Part shown: positions 1 to 10,916 of the stretch, piece by piece
Layout of the letters: every line of letters begins with the position of its first letter
Position numbering within the stretch: position 1 is the first letter of the stretch
Source of the DNA: Phaseolus vulgaris
Lineage: Eukaryota > Streptophyta > Magnoliopsida > Fabales > Fabaceae
DNA length: 64,000 nucleotides
Assembly (NCBI RefSeq): GCF_000499845.2
Contig: NC_023756.2
Location: forward strand, 34,246,763 to 34,310,762
Reading direction: 5' to 3'
Notes under the pieces: model-generated
Database searches by the model: none
Seen by the model: only the letters and a program-made list of their open reading frames with translations
What the model was told of the DNA's origin: nothing
Program-made: the position numbers and the translations under genes

Positions 1-367
1 ATTATGATGGTTATTGTAATATACGACATAAAAAATTTGATTTACTATGACGGGTGGTAGAAATATTTGTCATAGAAAATTACTTACTATGACGGTTCTG
101 TTGAGAACTATCATAGTAAGTCATATTTTCTATGACTGTTCTAAAAATACCAGTCATAGAAAGTTCTGTCTGAACTTACTATAACAGATATTTTGGACAT
201 TTTATGACAGTTTATATATAACAGTCATGGTAAGTAAACTTACTATGTCAGTTTTTCAACTGACATAGAAAGTGCAGAGTTTTTATATCGCCTGAATCTA
301 TATCGCCATTAGAACCATCATAAAAAGTCTCGTATAACCGTCATAAAAAGTCTTTTTTACACTAGTG
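1..367. mobile_element. CACTA (En/Spm) transposon, one terminal region
   Basis: The stretch is packed with short, degenerate subterminal repeats in both orientations around the core ATGACGG/CCGTCAT and TATGACAGT. It ends in TTTTTTACACTAGTG at 353-367, the inverted form of a CACTA terminus. The 3 bases after it (ACG, 368-370) are a candidate target duplication; the other copy lies outside the window. Subterminal repeats next to a CACTA tip are characteristic of the En/Spm superfamily. No transposase is visible here, so whether the element is autonomous cannot be told. It sits inside the LTR of the Copia element that starts at 371, so it inserted later. Confidence 0.8.
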
Positions 368-370
368 ACG

Positions 371-484
371 TTTGTTTTTATTCTTCTCTTCCTACTTTGT
401 TTTTCTTTTGTTTCCTCTGGTGCACATACAATACTTTACATCATTGATTGACTGAATTAGAAGTCTTCCGCGGTCTTCTGCACA
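371..484 (+). repeat. Copia-1 5' LTR, right part only
   Basis: This stretch matches about 4717-4829, the end of the 3' LTR, from TATTCTTCTCTTCCTAC through to the final CTTCTRCA. The left part of the LTR would lie beyond the CACTA insertion, outside the window. Confidence 0.85.
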
Positions 485-487
485 CCA

Positions 488-499
488 TGGTATCAGAGC
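488..499 (+). other. Copia-1 primer-binding site
   Basis: TGGTATCAGAGC lies 3 bases after the 5' LTR end. This 12-mer complements the 3' end of plant initiator methionine tRNA and is the standard primer site of plant Copia elements. Confidence 0.9.
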
Positions 500-584
500 G
501 GACCCGCTCGGTTCCTCTTCCATTTTTTATTTTCTCTGTTTTTTTCTTCTATCTGTAGTTTGTGTTTTCTTCCTGTCCAGATTC

Positions 585-3450
585 ATGGATTCATCACAAA
601 ATCCATCCAACTCATATTATTGGCATCCTGGGGAAAATCTTGGTTCTTGTTACACCTCTTCTAGATGGTACTAACTATCATACGTATCAATTCTAAGCAC
701 CTCTCATTAGCAAAATCAAAGATGCAACATGATGGTGATCTCGTGGATTATTCGCATTCTCAAAACTCCAATCGGCGCAAAGTATCATATATATGATTAG
801 GTTTTGTAGGACGATTTAAAGGAAAGATTTTCAAAAGTGAATTATTTTCGTATATCTAATTTTCTTCAAGAGGTTAACTCCATTAGACAAGAGGAAAGAA
901 GTGTTTCTGAATATTTCACTAATCTTAAGGTTCTATGGGAAGAACTAGAATTCTTGAGACCCATCCCTTCTTGCACCTGCAAAGTCAAATAAAGTTACAG
1001 AGATTCTAATAACGTGATTTTTTTTTTCTTAAAAAGGCTTGGTGATGTATATACAAATGTTAAGACTCAAATATTACTTATGGAACCATTGCCTAACATT
1101 AATAGAGTTTTTTTCTCTTGTACAGACAAGAGTGGAAGTTTAGAAATGGAACTGGTAGTTACCAAAATAATAGCTGGAAAATGTAAGGAAGGGGAAGACC
1201 AAGAAATCAAGGGAAGTAGTGTAGCTATTGTCACAAGATGAATCACACGGCAGATGTGTGTTACTCGAAGCATGGATTCCCTCCATGGATGAAGAAAAAT
1301 TACAAGAATAGTGTTAATCAAATTGAATAAGAAAATAAGTCTCAATCTCCTATGGAAGAGGGACAACTACATCATGTTGAAAATAAGCAAGTTGCTGCTG
1401 AGTCATTAACTTCATATTAGATACAACAGAAAATCTTACACAATTCAACAGATTAACTCCCTGTCCTCTACTGTACAATCGAATGAAAAAGGTAAAAATT
1501 CTTCTTGGATTCTTGATACGGGTGCCACATATAATGTAACATGCATGAAAAATATTTTTATTAGTTTTTACAAAATCAAATCTTTAAAAATCAGTTTACC
1601 AAATGGTACATGTGTCTTTGCAAATTATGTAGGTAATGTCCAGATAACAAAATGGCTTACCATTTATAATGTTCTTTACATTCCTGAATTCATAGTAAAC
1701 ATTATTTTTGTTCAAAAGCTTATTTCTTATTCTAGTTTACAATGCCTTTTTGCCCATCAAAATTGTCAGATACAGGATGAGGATGGTTGGGCAAGCTAAT
1801 CTCATTGGTGGCTTATATCATATCGCTGATGACATGGATTTTATCAGTTCTCATAAGAATCATATCAACAATGTTACCAACTTTAAAACTTAGAATTTTG
1901 ATATTTGGCATTTCAGACTTGGGCACCCTTCTAATAAAATTTTATACCGCATTTGTAAATACAATTTTGATATTCAGTACAACAGTACAAATATATGTGA
2001 TTCATGTTACTTTGCCAAACAACATAGACTTAGCTTTCCTGATAGTAGATCTATTACTTCTTATGTGTTTGATCTTGTCCACAGATATTTGGGGTCCCTT
2101 TGGCATAACTTTTATACGCGAACATAAGTATTTTCTTACTATTGTTGATGATTTCTCTAGACATACTTGGATATACCTAAAGAAAAATAAAAGTGAAACT
2201 AGATCTCTTCTCAATACTTTTGTTATATATGCTCAAAATCAGTTTAATAAATGCATCAAGATTATAAGAAATGATAATGGTTTGGAATTTGATTGCAAAA
2301 CCTTTTATGATGATTTTGACATATTACATCAAACATCTTGTGTTGAAACCCCTCAGCAAAATTTTGTAGTGGAAAGGAAACATCAACATATCCTTAATGT
2401 GGCTAGAAGTATCATGTTTCATTCCAGTTTACCCAAACAATTTTGGTCTTATGCTACATGTCATGTTGTATATATAATCAACAGAATACCTTCTTCTGCA
2501 ATTGATTTTAGAAATCCTCATGAATTAATTTACAATTTACCCCTGATTTATCTGTTTTAAGATTCTTTGGATGTTTGTGCTTTGCCTCTACCATAACAAA
2601 TAACAGAGACAAATTTTATTTTAGAAGTAGAAAATGTATTTTTCTGGGGTTTAAATCTGGTGTTAAAGGCTACATTGTTATTGATATTAAGACTAGGGAG
2701 ATATTAATTTCCAGAGATGTTGTTTTTCATGAAGAAACTTTTATTCATCTATGTAATAATAATACAAAACAACTTGATGGAAACTCTGAGGAAATTTCTT
2801 TCAATTTACAAAGCTTTCCTACATATGAATGTGTCAATGAGAATATGCAATTGGAGGAGCTTGCAGGAAATAATCAAGAAGATTGCAATTTGAGAAGATC
2901 CACCAGAACACGTAAGGCACCAATATACTTACAGGATTACCATCATCAAATATCTCAATCTGCTCAAAATGATTATGATAACAATCAAGTTAAGTTTTCT
3001 ATAAGCTTTGTTCTTCCATACAATTCTATCTCAAAATCACTTACGATTCATTTTTGTTGTTTCATCTCGCATTGAGCCTCGTAATTTTGAGGAAGCTGTC
3101 AACATACTAGGATGGAAGGATGCCATGAATGTCGAATTGATGCCTTAAAGACCAATCAGACTTGGTTCATCACTAATCTTCCTGCGAGAAAAACTCCCAT
3201 AGATTGATGTTTAATGCTAATGGAGATGTTGAGTGACACAAAGTGCGTCTTGTTGCTAAAGGATACACCCAGCTTGAAAGTGTAGATTACTTTGACACTT
3301 ATTCCCCTATTGCCAAAATGAACATTGTACGTTTGCTCATAGCCGTTGCTGCTGCTAAGAATTGGTTTCTGGAGCAATTGGATGTAAATAATGCTTTCTT
3401 CCATGGTGATTTGATTGAAAAAGTCTACATGACTTTGCCTTAAGGTTTAT
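585..3450 (+). pseudogene. Copia-1 gag, protease, integrase and first part of RT, broken
   Basis: A gag-like stretch begins near the ATG at about 585 and is heavily decayed. Protease is recognisable by WILDTGA near 1507-1527, followed by about 70 conserved-looking residues. Integrase follows: a GHxxNK-like zinc region near 1910-2040, then a core with the first Asp in STDIWGP (about 2077), the second in RNDNGLEF (about 2270) and the Glu in VVERKHQH (about 2370). A GKxxxLxF-like C-terminal part is at 2620-2720. RT begins with RLVAKGYTQ at 3245 and carries [12 protein letters not shown] near 3380. Stops and frameshifts near 1796, 2558, 3073 and 3441 break the frame. Translation is not expected. 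Confidence 0.85.
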
Positions 3451-4588
3451 GTGTTGAGAAACCAAACCAAGTGTGTCGTCTTAACAAGTCATTATATGGC
3501 TTGAAACAAGTCAGCCAACAATGGTATGCAAAACTATCTTCTTTTCTGCATAATCTCATTTTATTCAATCTTCTTCTGATCACTTTCTTTTCACAAAAAG
3601 GTCTAATACATCATTTATTGTTCTTCTGATATATGTGGACGACATCATTCTTGTCGGAGAAAATATCAATGACATGAATGCTGTTAAAAACCTTCTTGAT
3701 GAGAAATTCAAGATCAAGAATCTTGGGCCACTAAATTTCTTTCTTGGCTTAGAAGTAACACGAACAAGCAAGGGGATACATGTTTGTTAGAGAAAATATG
3801 CTCTGGACATCTTGGCTGACTCGAGAATGCTTGCTGTTAGACCTAGTTCTACCCCTATGACAAAGGATATGAAGCTCATGTTTAAGCAAGACGAATGTAC
3901 TTATGAGGCAGAAGCTTATCGCAAAATTATTGGGAGGTTATTGTATCTCACCAACACAAGACCTGACATAAATTTCCTTGTCCAATTTTTAAGTCAGTTT
4001 ATGCAGTCCACTATTGTTCATCATCACAATGCTATCAACCGTATTTTGAGATACATAAAGAATTCTCCTGCCTAGGTATTTTCTTCTCTTGCGATTCAAA
4101 CATTTAATTGAAGGCTTTCAGCGATTCAGATTGGACATCTTGTGCCATTACACGAAGGTCTACCACTGATTACTGCATATATCTTGGATCATCCTTGATT
4201 TCGTGGAAAACAAAAAAACAAAGTACTGTTTTGCATTCTTCGTCTGAAGCTGAATATCAAGCTCTTGCTACCACGACATATGAAATTCAATGGCTCACTT
4301 TTCTTTTACAAGATCTCCAGATCAATATTCAACGAAGTGCCAACCTGTTTTTGCGACAATAAAGTTGCCCGACACATTGCTTCAAATCCTGTCTTTCACG
4401 AACGCACAAAGCATATTGAAAAAGATTGCCACGTCGTTAGAGAAAAACTACAAGTTGGATTATTTCATCTGCTCCCCATCAAATGTTCTGAGCAACCTGC
4501 AGACATTTTCACCAAAGTCCTTCCTCAATCCATATTCAATACGATGGTTTCCAAGCTTAGGTTGAAAAATTATCAACCTTCAGCTTGA
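3451..4588 (+). pseudogene. Copia-1 RT C-terminus and RNase H, broken
   Basis: The RT continues after a stop with SLYGLKQ near 3492, then the catalytic YVDD near 3631-3642 and LGPLNFFLGLEV near 3724. RNase H is recognised by FSDSDWTSC (first catalytic Asp, about 4120), SSSEAEYQAL (about 4240) and the ADIFTK box near 4501 just before the 3' LTR. Stops or frameshifts occur near 3787, 4073 and 4360. The domain order integrase-RT-RNase H is what defines Copia. Confidence 0.85.
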
Positions 4589-4589
4589 G

Positions 4590-4829
4590 GGAGGCTATTC
4601 GGCTTCATTATTTTGTATTCTATTGGGCTTCCTTTTTATTTTTCTCTTAGGCCTTTTACTTAGTTTATTCCTTTATAAATAACCCGCTGTTGTATTTTTG
4701 AATACACGTGAATAATAGATGATTCTATTCTTCTCTTCCTACTCTGTTTTTCGTTTGTTTCCTCTGGTGCACATACAATACTTTACATCATTGAATGACT
4801 GAATTAGAAGTCTTCCGCTGTCTTCTACA
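4590..4829 (+). repeat. Copia-1 3' LTR
   Basis: It follows a purine-rich tract (TTGAGGGAGG, 4585-4594) and ends in CTTCTACA. The left boundary is approximate because the expected TG start is not visible. A TATA-like TTTATAAATA lies near 4671-4681, a normal LTR promoter position. Confidence 0.7.
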
Positions 4830-5099
4830 AAGTTGGGAGAGTTAGATAGAGTAGAAAGTTGTTATCCATTGTTTGAAGAATATTTGAATAAACAGATAGA
4901 AAAAGACCCATCTGTGTTTATTTTGTGGGTTGCCATTAAAAAGAGATTATGATAACAACATTCTTTGCATTGCTTAAGATGCTGACTCAGTCTTCTGGTT
5001 CTGTACTTCGAAATGCCTTTATACTGGTTACTGAGGGTAATGAAAGTTTTAAGTATTGGTCATATTACTTTTCCCTGTCACAAAGGCAGCGGTTATAGG
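4830..5099. other. Non-coding flank, unrecognised
   Basis: Host or old repeat sequence between Copia-1 and the small Mutator-like element. It continues at 5566 after that element. Short open frames exist on the plus strand, but none resembles a protein I know. Confidence 0.4.
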
Positions 5100-5556
5100 C
5101 TAAGAAGCCCAAACACGAATACGGGCACGGATACGACACGGACACGGACACGGAGATACGGCTAAACTGAAAATTATAGGACACGGGACACGGCTATATA
5201 TAAATTAAAATGTAGTAATATATTTTGTTATATGAAAAAAAATCAAGAAAAACATAATGTTTAACTTTTACTTTTTGGAGATTTTAATATTTTGTTTGAG
5301 ATTTTATCATATTTTATCTGAGATTTAGTGTGGAAAAGAAGAGTTCTTTAAAACACTGAACCGCGTTTTTTTTTCGAGCTTTTCTGGCGTGTTCAAGGAG
5401 GGAAACCTGTCCCCTCCGACGTATCCAGAAAGAGGACCGTTTCCGGCCCAATAAAAAGTGTCTGACACCGTGTCGGGCACGCTTCCACCGCGTGTCCGTG
5501 TCCGCGGTGTATCGGACACACCGAAGACACATTTTTAGCCGTATCCGAGCTTCATA
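5100..5556. mobile_element. Non-autonomous Mutator-like element (MITE size)
   Basis: A 457-bp insertion is flanked by a perfect 9-bp direct repeat, GGTTATAGG, at 5091-5099 and 5557-5565. A 9-bp duplication is typical of Mutator-like transposons. Both ends are made of degenerate copies of an ACACGGACACGG / GTATCCG motif in inverted orientation (plus strand near 5115-5160, complement near 5440-5550). The terminal inverted repeats are imperfect (GAAGCCC at the left, GAAGCTC on the complement of the right end). The middle is AT-rich and has no transposase, so it depends on enzymes made elsewhere. Confidence 0.75.
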
Positions 5557-5565
5557 GGTTATAGG

Positions 5566-6539
5566 TCGTTGGTTACTGCAGCCATTTATAAAAAGAATGT
5601 TGAGGTTGTCCAATGTTGCGAGATTAATAAGTGGCGAGACAATGAATTATGTAACTGTGTGGATGCTTATAGAGTTGGAGAATTTCCATTTTGGTTTCAC
5701 CAAACATGGACTACTAAGTGCCAATTATGCATTGCAATAGTAATACATTGGGATGGCAATTATCGCCTCATAGTGGTGATTACTTCTCACTCGTTGTGCA
5801 ATACTTGAATAGCTAAGTTACAACACAACTTTCAGACCAAACTTATGGTGGCACAAGATTAGAGATTCAAAGGCTAGTTCTGAAGCTCTTGTGAATATGA
5901 TTTTGAAAGTTCTAAAGCTATATGCATGAGAAAACCATTCTAAGAATGCTATAGTAAAGTTAAGAAGTGGAACTCAAATGGTTAGCTGCGGTGCAACTAA
6001 GAAAGGGATACAACATAACTATCTTTTGGTCTTGCCCTGGTTTCTGCTGCTTTCTTTGGGTATGTTACTTGTAGTAACATTTTGTTTTACATAAATGTAC
6101 TATAAGTAAAATAAACATAAACATTGTTACATCATCTTATAAATGAATGTTATAATAAATAAATTTAAATTAACCTATAGCATCATTCTTCTAAAATATT
6201 ACTAAAGATAATTTTTCAATAAAATAAAATAAAAAAGAATAAATTGATTTTTATTTTTCAGAATTATTATTCCACTAAAAAATCAATAAACATAGATTAA
6301 TTTAGAAAAAATAATTATTATATTCATTAAATCAACACTATTAGAAATACATACATTTTACTAATTTTTTAAAAAATATTTATAAATTTTACTATCAATA
6401 ATAATTTACTAGAAATTATTAATAAATTTATTTTATCTTTATTTAAGATATATATTAAGAGAATTAAAAAAATACTCGATTTTATATGTCTTTTATATAT
6501 ATTTTTTAGAAAAGATATTTTTTTCTAATATTTTAATAA
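5566..6539. other. Non-coding, AT-rich
   Basis: 5566-6070 continues the sequence interrupted by the small Mutator-like element. It contains a 79-codon open frame (5569-5808) of no recognisable family. 6070-6540 is very AT-rich with no gene signal. Confidence 0.4.
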
Positions 6540-6784
6540 ATTTTTTATTTAATTACTTTTTGTCCTTACTTTTGAGGTCAATATTCAATTTAATATAGTA
6601 GTTTTAAAAAAAATTAATTTTGTCCCAAGGTTTTTTAAAAAGGTTCAATTTGGTCCCTTGAGTTAAGTTTTCACCAAGGATGTTAACGATGGATTACTTG
6701 ACGCAACACAATGCACACGTGAAATGTCTCTCTCATCTTTTTTTCGTTTTTTTTGTCTTTCATCAATAACTTTTATCTCTCTAA
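6540..6784 (+). repeat. Left arm of an inverted repeat pair (partner 20565-20840)
   Basis: This arm reads TTTAATTACTTTTTGTCCTT near 6546, then TTAAGTTTTCACCAA near 6665 and ATGTCTCTCTCAT near 6724. The reverse complement of 20565-20840 carries the same blocks in the same order with similar spacing. It is interrupted on its inner side by the Helitron at 6785. Either the two are termini of one element later filled by other insertions, or two copies of one repeat family in opposite orientation. Confidence 0.7.
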
Positions 6785-6809
6785 TCTATACCTATATATA
6801 AAGGGGATT

Positions 6810-6998
6810 CCCCTCTTAACCGCTCCTAATTTTTTTTCCCATTTTATCCTTATATTAATATTTAATTTTATTATTGTATTATGGTCATTGTGTCATTTCT
6901 TATTCCCCTCTTAACTGCTCTTAATTTTTTTCCCATTTTATCCTTATATTAATATTTAATTTTATTATTGTATTATGGTCATTGTGTCATTTCTTATT
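6810..6998 (+). repeat. Tandem duplication, 95-bp unit, two copies
   Basis: Copies start at 6810 and 6905, each beginning CCCCTCTTAAC and running through the TATGGTCATTGTGTCATTTC segment. They are nearly identical, so the duplication is recent relative to the surrounding decay. Confidence 0.9.
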
Positions 6999-7031
6999 TT
7001 TTTTCTACAATATTTGGTATAGGGCGGTTTT

Positions 7032-7151
7032 TAATGGAAAGTGGGGTGGAAAAGCGGTTTTGAATTGAAAGAGATGTGGAAGAACAATTATGAAATGAAA
7101 GAGAGGTGGAGGAGTGGTTATGAATTGAAAAAGAGGTGAAGGAATGGTTAT
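7032..7151 (+). repeat. Tandem repeat, 30-bp unit, about four copies
   Basis: Purine-rich units start at 7032, 7062, 7092 and 7122, with the consensus GAATTGAAAGAGAGGTGGAR. The first copy is the most diverged. Confidence 0.85.
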
Positions 7152-7167
7152 GAATTAAAAAAGATGG

Positions 7168-7274
7168 TTTATTTTCAAAATCAATTACATAAAGAAAGGG
7201 AGTTTATTTTTTCAAATTCAGTTACATAAAGAAAGGGAGTTTATTTTCAAGATCAGTTGCATAAATAAAGGGAG
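7168..7274 (+). repeat. Tandem repeat, about 35-bp unit, three copies
   Basis: Units start at 7168, 7203 and 7240, each ending in ACATAAAGAAAGGGAG or a close variant. They directly follow the 30-bp array, also inside the Helitron. Confidence 0.85.
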
Positions 7275-7369
7275 TAACTATTCAAATTCGGAGATAAAAA
7301 AAATATTAGAGAAAATAACAAAGATAAGAAGGAAGTGTTGAAAAAAAAAAAGAATAAGGAACAGGAAGA

Positions 7370-8350
7370 AGCATTGGTTGCTTTTTATCCTTGCACCCTC
7401 CAATCCCACCAATGAGTATCAGGTAGCTTCACGTGTCTCCCTTACAAGAAAATGTGATCTTTTTTTGTAATACATTAATTATTTTTTCTTTGAGTATTTG
7501 GGAAGGATCAATGGGTGTCATGCCTCTTCGGCCAATAAGGCCACTGGTGAGGCCTTGAAGCTTTGAATTGGTTCCTCTCATCCAATAAGATCTTTCTCTC
7601 AAGGTTTACTCTTTCATTGCAGAGTGTTTTTTTTATATGTCGTTGTGCTTGATAATTGCTTTGCTGGTTTTACAATTGGGATTATAGAGATCTTGATTTT
7701 TTATGACCGCTTTGGTAGCTTTTTCTGTTTTGAATAGTGTACATGCCAAAAATGGGGTTTATGGGTGGATTGGATTGGAGTTTTATGCTTTTAAGATAAA
7801 GATGTGTTGTTGTGTTGTTCTAATGTGCAGATTTTGAAACTGTTTGCATTTGGGATAAGAGCAACAGTAATACGATCATGGCATCGCTTATTACACAACC
7901 CAGGTTTTCTCTTATCCCTCCGATTTCCCTTCCCTATGATTTTGCCTTTTTCTTTAGTCGTTTCTTCATTTTGTTTCGTCACTTTCCGCTCATACTTTTA
8001 CTACTCCTTCAATCTTTTAAGTTTATTATACCAACTCTTCTCAACACATAATAGCGTCTACACCCTATTCATTCATTCCTTCTGTGACTGCAATTTTAAT
8101 ATTGTTTATATCGTGAGATGTGAATTTGTTTGTTGTAACTAATTTGGTGTGCGGTCATTGTAGTTACTTGCTTTTCAATGTTTGAAAAGACCTTGATTGC
8201 AGCGAGTCGTGATGGAAGCCAAACTGACCAAATTGAGATGAAGATGTTTGGGTGAAAAAGTTGTTTGTAGAATCACAACAACATTTACAATGAAAATGGA
8301 CATGCTACCAATATTACCGAGATTAGTCTTTCCATTTTATGGTGTAAAGT
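7370..8350 (+). other. Probable captured gene fragment inside the Helitron
   Basis: This segment is less AT-rich than its surroundings. It contains splice-like signals (an acceptor-like TAATGTGCAG at about 7822-7831) and an ATG near 7884 followed by codons for MASLITQPRF, which looks like the start of a plant gene and runs into a GT. A longer open frame (7804-8142) spans the region but has no known family. The parent gene is not recognised. Helitrons commonly carry such host gene pieces, so capture is an inference. Confidence 0.35.
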
Positions 8351-9599
8351 AGATTCACTTTTACTTTTACATATTATTATTTTGTTAAAAATTTATATAT
8401 TTTAAATATTCACTCAAATAAAGAAATACATTATGCACAATAACTATATATAATCATGCCATGTTGTTGGTACTATGGTTGGAGACATGTGGTTTTTTTG
8501 GTTTTTTTTTTTTATCTTAGTACATTGCATTTATCTTACTAAATTTTTGTAAAGTACTTTGTGTGAGATAGATTTAATGATGAATGATTCATTTGCAACT
8601 TAAAGGTAAATGGTGAACAATGATGGAGCATTAAAGTTCCAATTCTATTATCGTCAAAGACTTTATATCAATACCAATTTCCCAAGATATTTCATTTTTA
8701 TTTTAAGCAATGGTAGATTTAATGATGAATGATTCCATTTGCAACTTAATTCCAGTGGAAAATGAAAAATAAAATATTACTCACTAAGAGAAATTACTTT
8801 GATTATGTCATTAAAGACATATCTTTGTAAACATTATTTTTTAAAATTTTCTTAACTGGTTAATTATGATTAGTTATTTTCTAAATCCTATTAATAACAA
8901 GAACCAACATATACTAATAATAATTAAAATAAAGACACTAATTGACCTTATTTTTTCTCATATATACTAATGCCTAAATCAGTAAAATATAGAATAAATA
9001 AATAGGTAAAACAACAAAAAATTGAATCAACGCTTCATTATTAGTGTCCATCCAATGTTTGGTGTGAAACTGAATTTTAAAATATTATTAATTTAATTAA
9101 ACTAAAAACTAAATTGAATAATCAGTTTTTATATTTGATTTTATTAACGGTTTTACATATTATTTAATTTGATTTGATTTGATTTTTTTTTTTCAAATCA
9201 AACTGATTTATTAATAATTTTAAATTTTTAATATGATTTTTAAAATAAATATTATAAAATTAGTGAAAACACAAGTGTGACAATGTCTGTATCTATATTT
9301 TTGTTTTTATTTTCATAAATTTATATGTATCTACACAAGTGTAGTGTTGTCAAATAATACACAGACATTGTCAAATACTATAAAATACAAATACATTGTC
9401 AAATATTATAGAATACATATACACATAAGTTTATGAAAAAAAATAAAAATATGAATACACATAAATCTATATTTCATTTAAATAAATATCAATATACATA
9501 AAATAATAATAAAAATAAAAACATAAAAAATGCGGATACACATGCGCGAGAGCGCTGTGTTCCCGCTAGTATTAATAATTTATGTTACATTATTCACAT

Positions 9600-10207
9600 T
9601 TCAATTCATAAATTAAAAATATTTATTAATAAGAATCCATTTTAATGAGTTTTCATACTGTAAATTAAAATCTATTTTAATATTAAAAAATTAAATTAAA
9701 AATATTGATATGATTTTTTATTCATAAAATCTGAAGTCACACATTAATTTAAATTAAAATAATTTATATAATAATTATTTTTTAAATGAGAATAAATTTT
9801 AATATTAAAATTTTAAAATTTTAAAATTAGAAATATTTATTTGAATTTTTTTAATCAGACTTAAGTCATACATATATTAATTGAAATTAAAAAATTAATG
9901 TAATTATTTTCTTATTAATAAGAATTTATTTTAATATTTTAATATTAAAATTTTAAAATTATAAATATTATATTTTTTAATTAATCAGAATTAAGTCATA
10001 CATACATTAATTTAAATTATCAAAATTTATGTAATTATATATTTTTTTTAATAACAATCCACTTTAATATTCAAATTTTAAATTTTGAAATATTTATATG
10101 CATTTTTTAATCGAATTGAAATCATACGTACATTAATTTAAATATGTAATTAAATTATTATTTTTTATTAATTAATAAGAATCCATTTTAATATTAAAAT
10201 TAGAAAT
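9600..10207. repeat. AT-rich tandem array, about 130-bp units
   Basis: Diverged units recur at about 9631, 9788, 9920, 10051 and 10176. Each has AAGAATCCATTTTAATATT, then AGAAATATTTATATG, then AATCAGAATTAAGTCATACA and ACATTAATTTAAATTA. The array is cut by Gypsy-1 and resumes at 20496 with ATTTATATGATTTTTTTTAA, so the insertion fell inside a unit. Confidence 0.75.
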
Positions 10208-10684
10208 TATTCTCGAACTAGTTTTGGGGACAGGGAGAACTATTGACTTCAGGTGCTACTCGGTCGGTTCAGCCGCGTTCAACGCTCCTCCTTCCAACTT
10301 CCTCACCGAACGGCTCCTCAGACTGGTGGGGTACCTGCAGATGACACTCCAACGCTCAAGTCAGTGGGGTATCGTATTCGGCTGTCAGAATACTGTTGAT
10401 AATGACGTACATTTTCCTTGGAATGCGTGATATTTATATTACCTTGATGGGCCCTTGTTGTTGAGCCGGATTAGGGGGTTGCATAGCGATTAGGGTTGGA
10501 TTAGGTCGTTCCCTAACCATGGGTTAGCCTTTGCTAATCGGGTCAACTTTTGACTTGAGCATCTTATGTCGATCGGCCACATATGCCATGTGGTCGACCT
10601 CGTAGCTTAAGGTGGGGTCTAGTTGCGTAGGTTGACCAGGTCAACAGCCCCGGTCGGTCATCCCTGGTCGGTCATCCCTGTACA
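10208..10684 (-). repeat. Gypsy-1 3' LTR (left)
   Basis: It pairs with 20027-20490. The first bases are TATTCTCG where the partner has TGTTCTCG, so the terminal G has mutated. Near the right end a 14-bp segment, GGTCGGTCATCCCT, is tandemly doubled, which makes this LTR longer (477 against 464 bp). It ends in CCCTGTACA. Confidence 0.93.
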
Positions 10685-10908
10685 GTTGCCTCCCAGGCTC
10701 GAGAGGTGGTACAACCGAAGAGTCTGAAGAATGGGCCTCGGGCGGCTTGTGTAATGATGAGTGAAGTGATGTTTTGGGGCGCCTGAGCGATTGACGTGAC
10801 GCGCATTTATGAGGGGTTTTTTGGGCGCCAAGTGACGTGGACCGTTGGATCAAGCGAATCCAACGGTTGTGGTTTTGTGACATTTGTGATTCTGAGATCC
10901 TTCCGGGC

Positions 10909-10916
10909 TATAAATA
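10909..10916 (+). promoter_or_regulatory. TATA box for the antisense gene of Gypsy-1
   Basis: TATAAATA lies in a GC-richer context on the plus strand, about 100 bp before a good splice donor (AAAG|GTTAGT at 11012-11020). It faces opposite to gag-pol and lies inside the element, next to the 3' LTR. This suggests a separate antisense promoter with a leader intron. Not tested. Confidence 0.5.

Larger units (their letters stand above)
371..4829 (+). mobile_element. Decayed Ty1/Copia LTR retrotransposon (Copia-1)
   Basis: A recognisable Copia order is kept: partial 5' LTR, primer-binding site, gag remnant, protease, integrase, reverse transcriptase, RNase H, 3' LTR. The ends share the segment TGGTGCACATACAATACTTT, present at about 420 and 4767. 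The 5' LTR is cut off on its left by the CACTA element. The coding region is split by many stops and frameshifts, so it cannot make a polyprotein. LTR divergence is visible even over the roughly 110 shared bases, consistent with an old insertion. Confidence 0.9.
6785..9569 (+). mobile_element. Helitron (non-autonomous) with gene-derived segments
   Basis: The left end starts TCTATACCTATATATAAAGG after an A. The right end has a stem-loop at 9539-9559 (CACA-T-GCGC, loop GAGA, GCGC-TGTG) followed 6 bases later by the terminal CTAG (9566-9569) and a T. A 5' TC, a 3' hairpin then CTAG, insertion between A and T, and no target duplication define plant Helitrons. No Rep/helicase gene is present. Inside are tandem repeats (6810-7274) and a more GC-balanced segment (about 7370-8350) that looks gene-derived. 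The rest is AT-rich. Confidence 0.75.

Noticed and set aside
1..367. CRISPR-like regular repeats
   Set aside because: Repeats are short, degenerate, in both orientations and unevenly spaced, which is the subterminal pattern of a CACTA element; the DNA is plant nuclear.
488..499. tRNA gene fragment
   Set aside because: The 12-mer is the retroelement primer-binding site; no cloverleaf can be formed around it. The same holds for 50827-50838.
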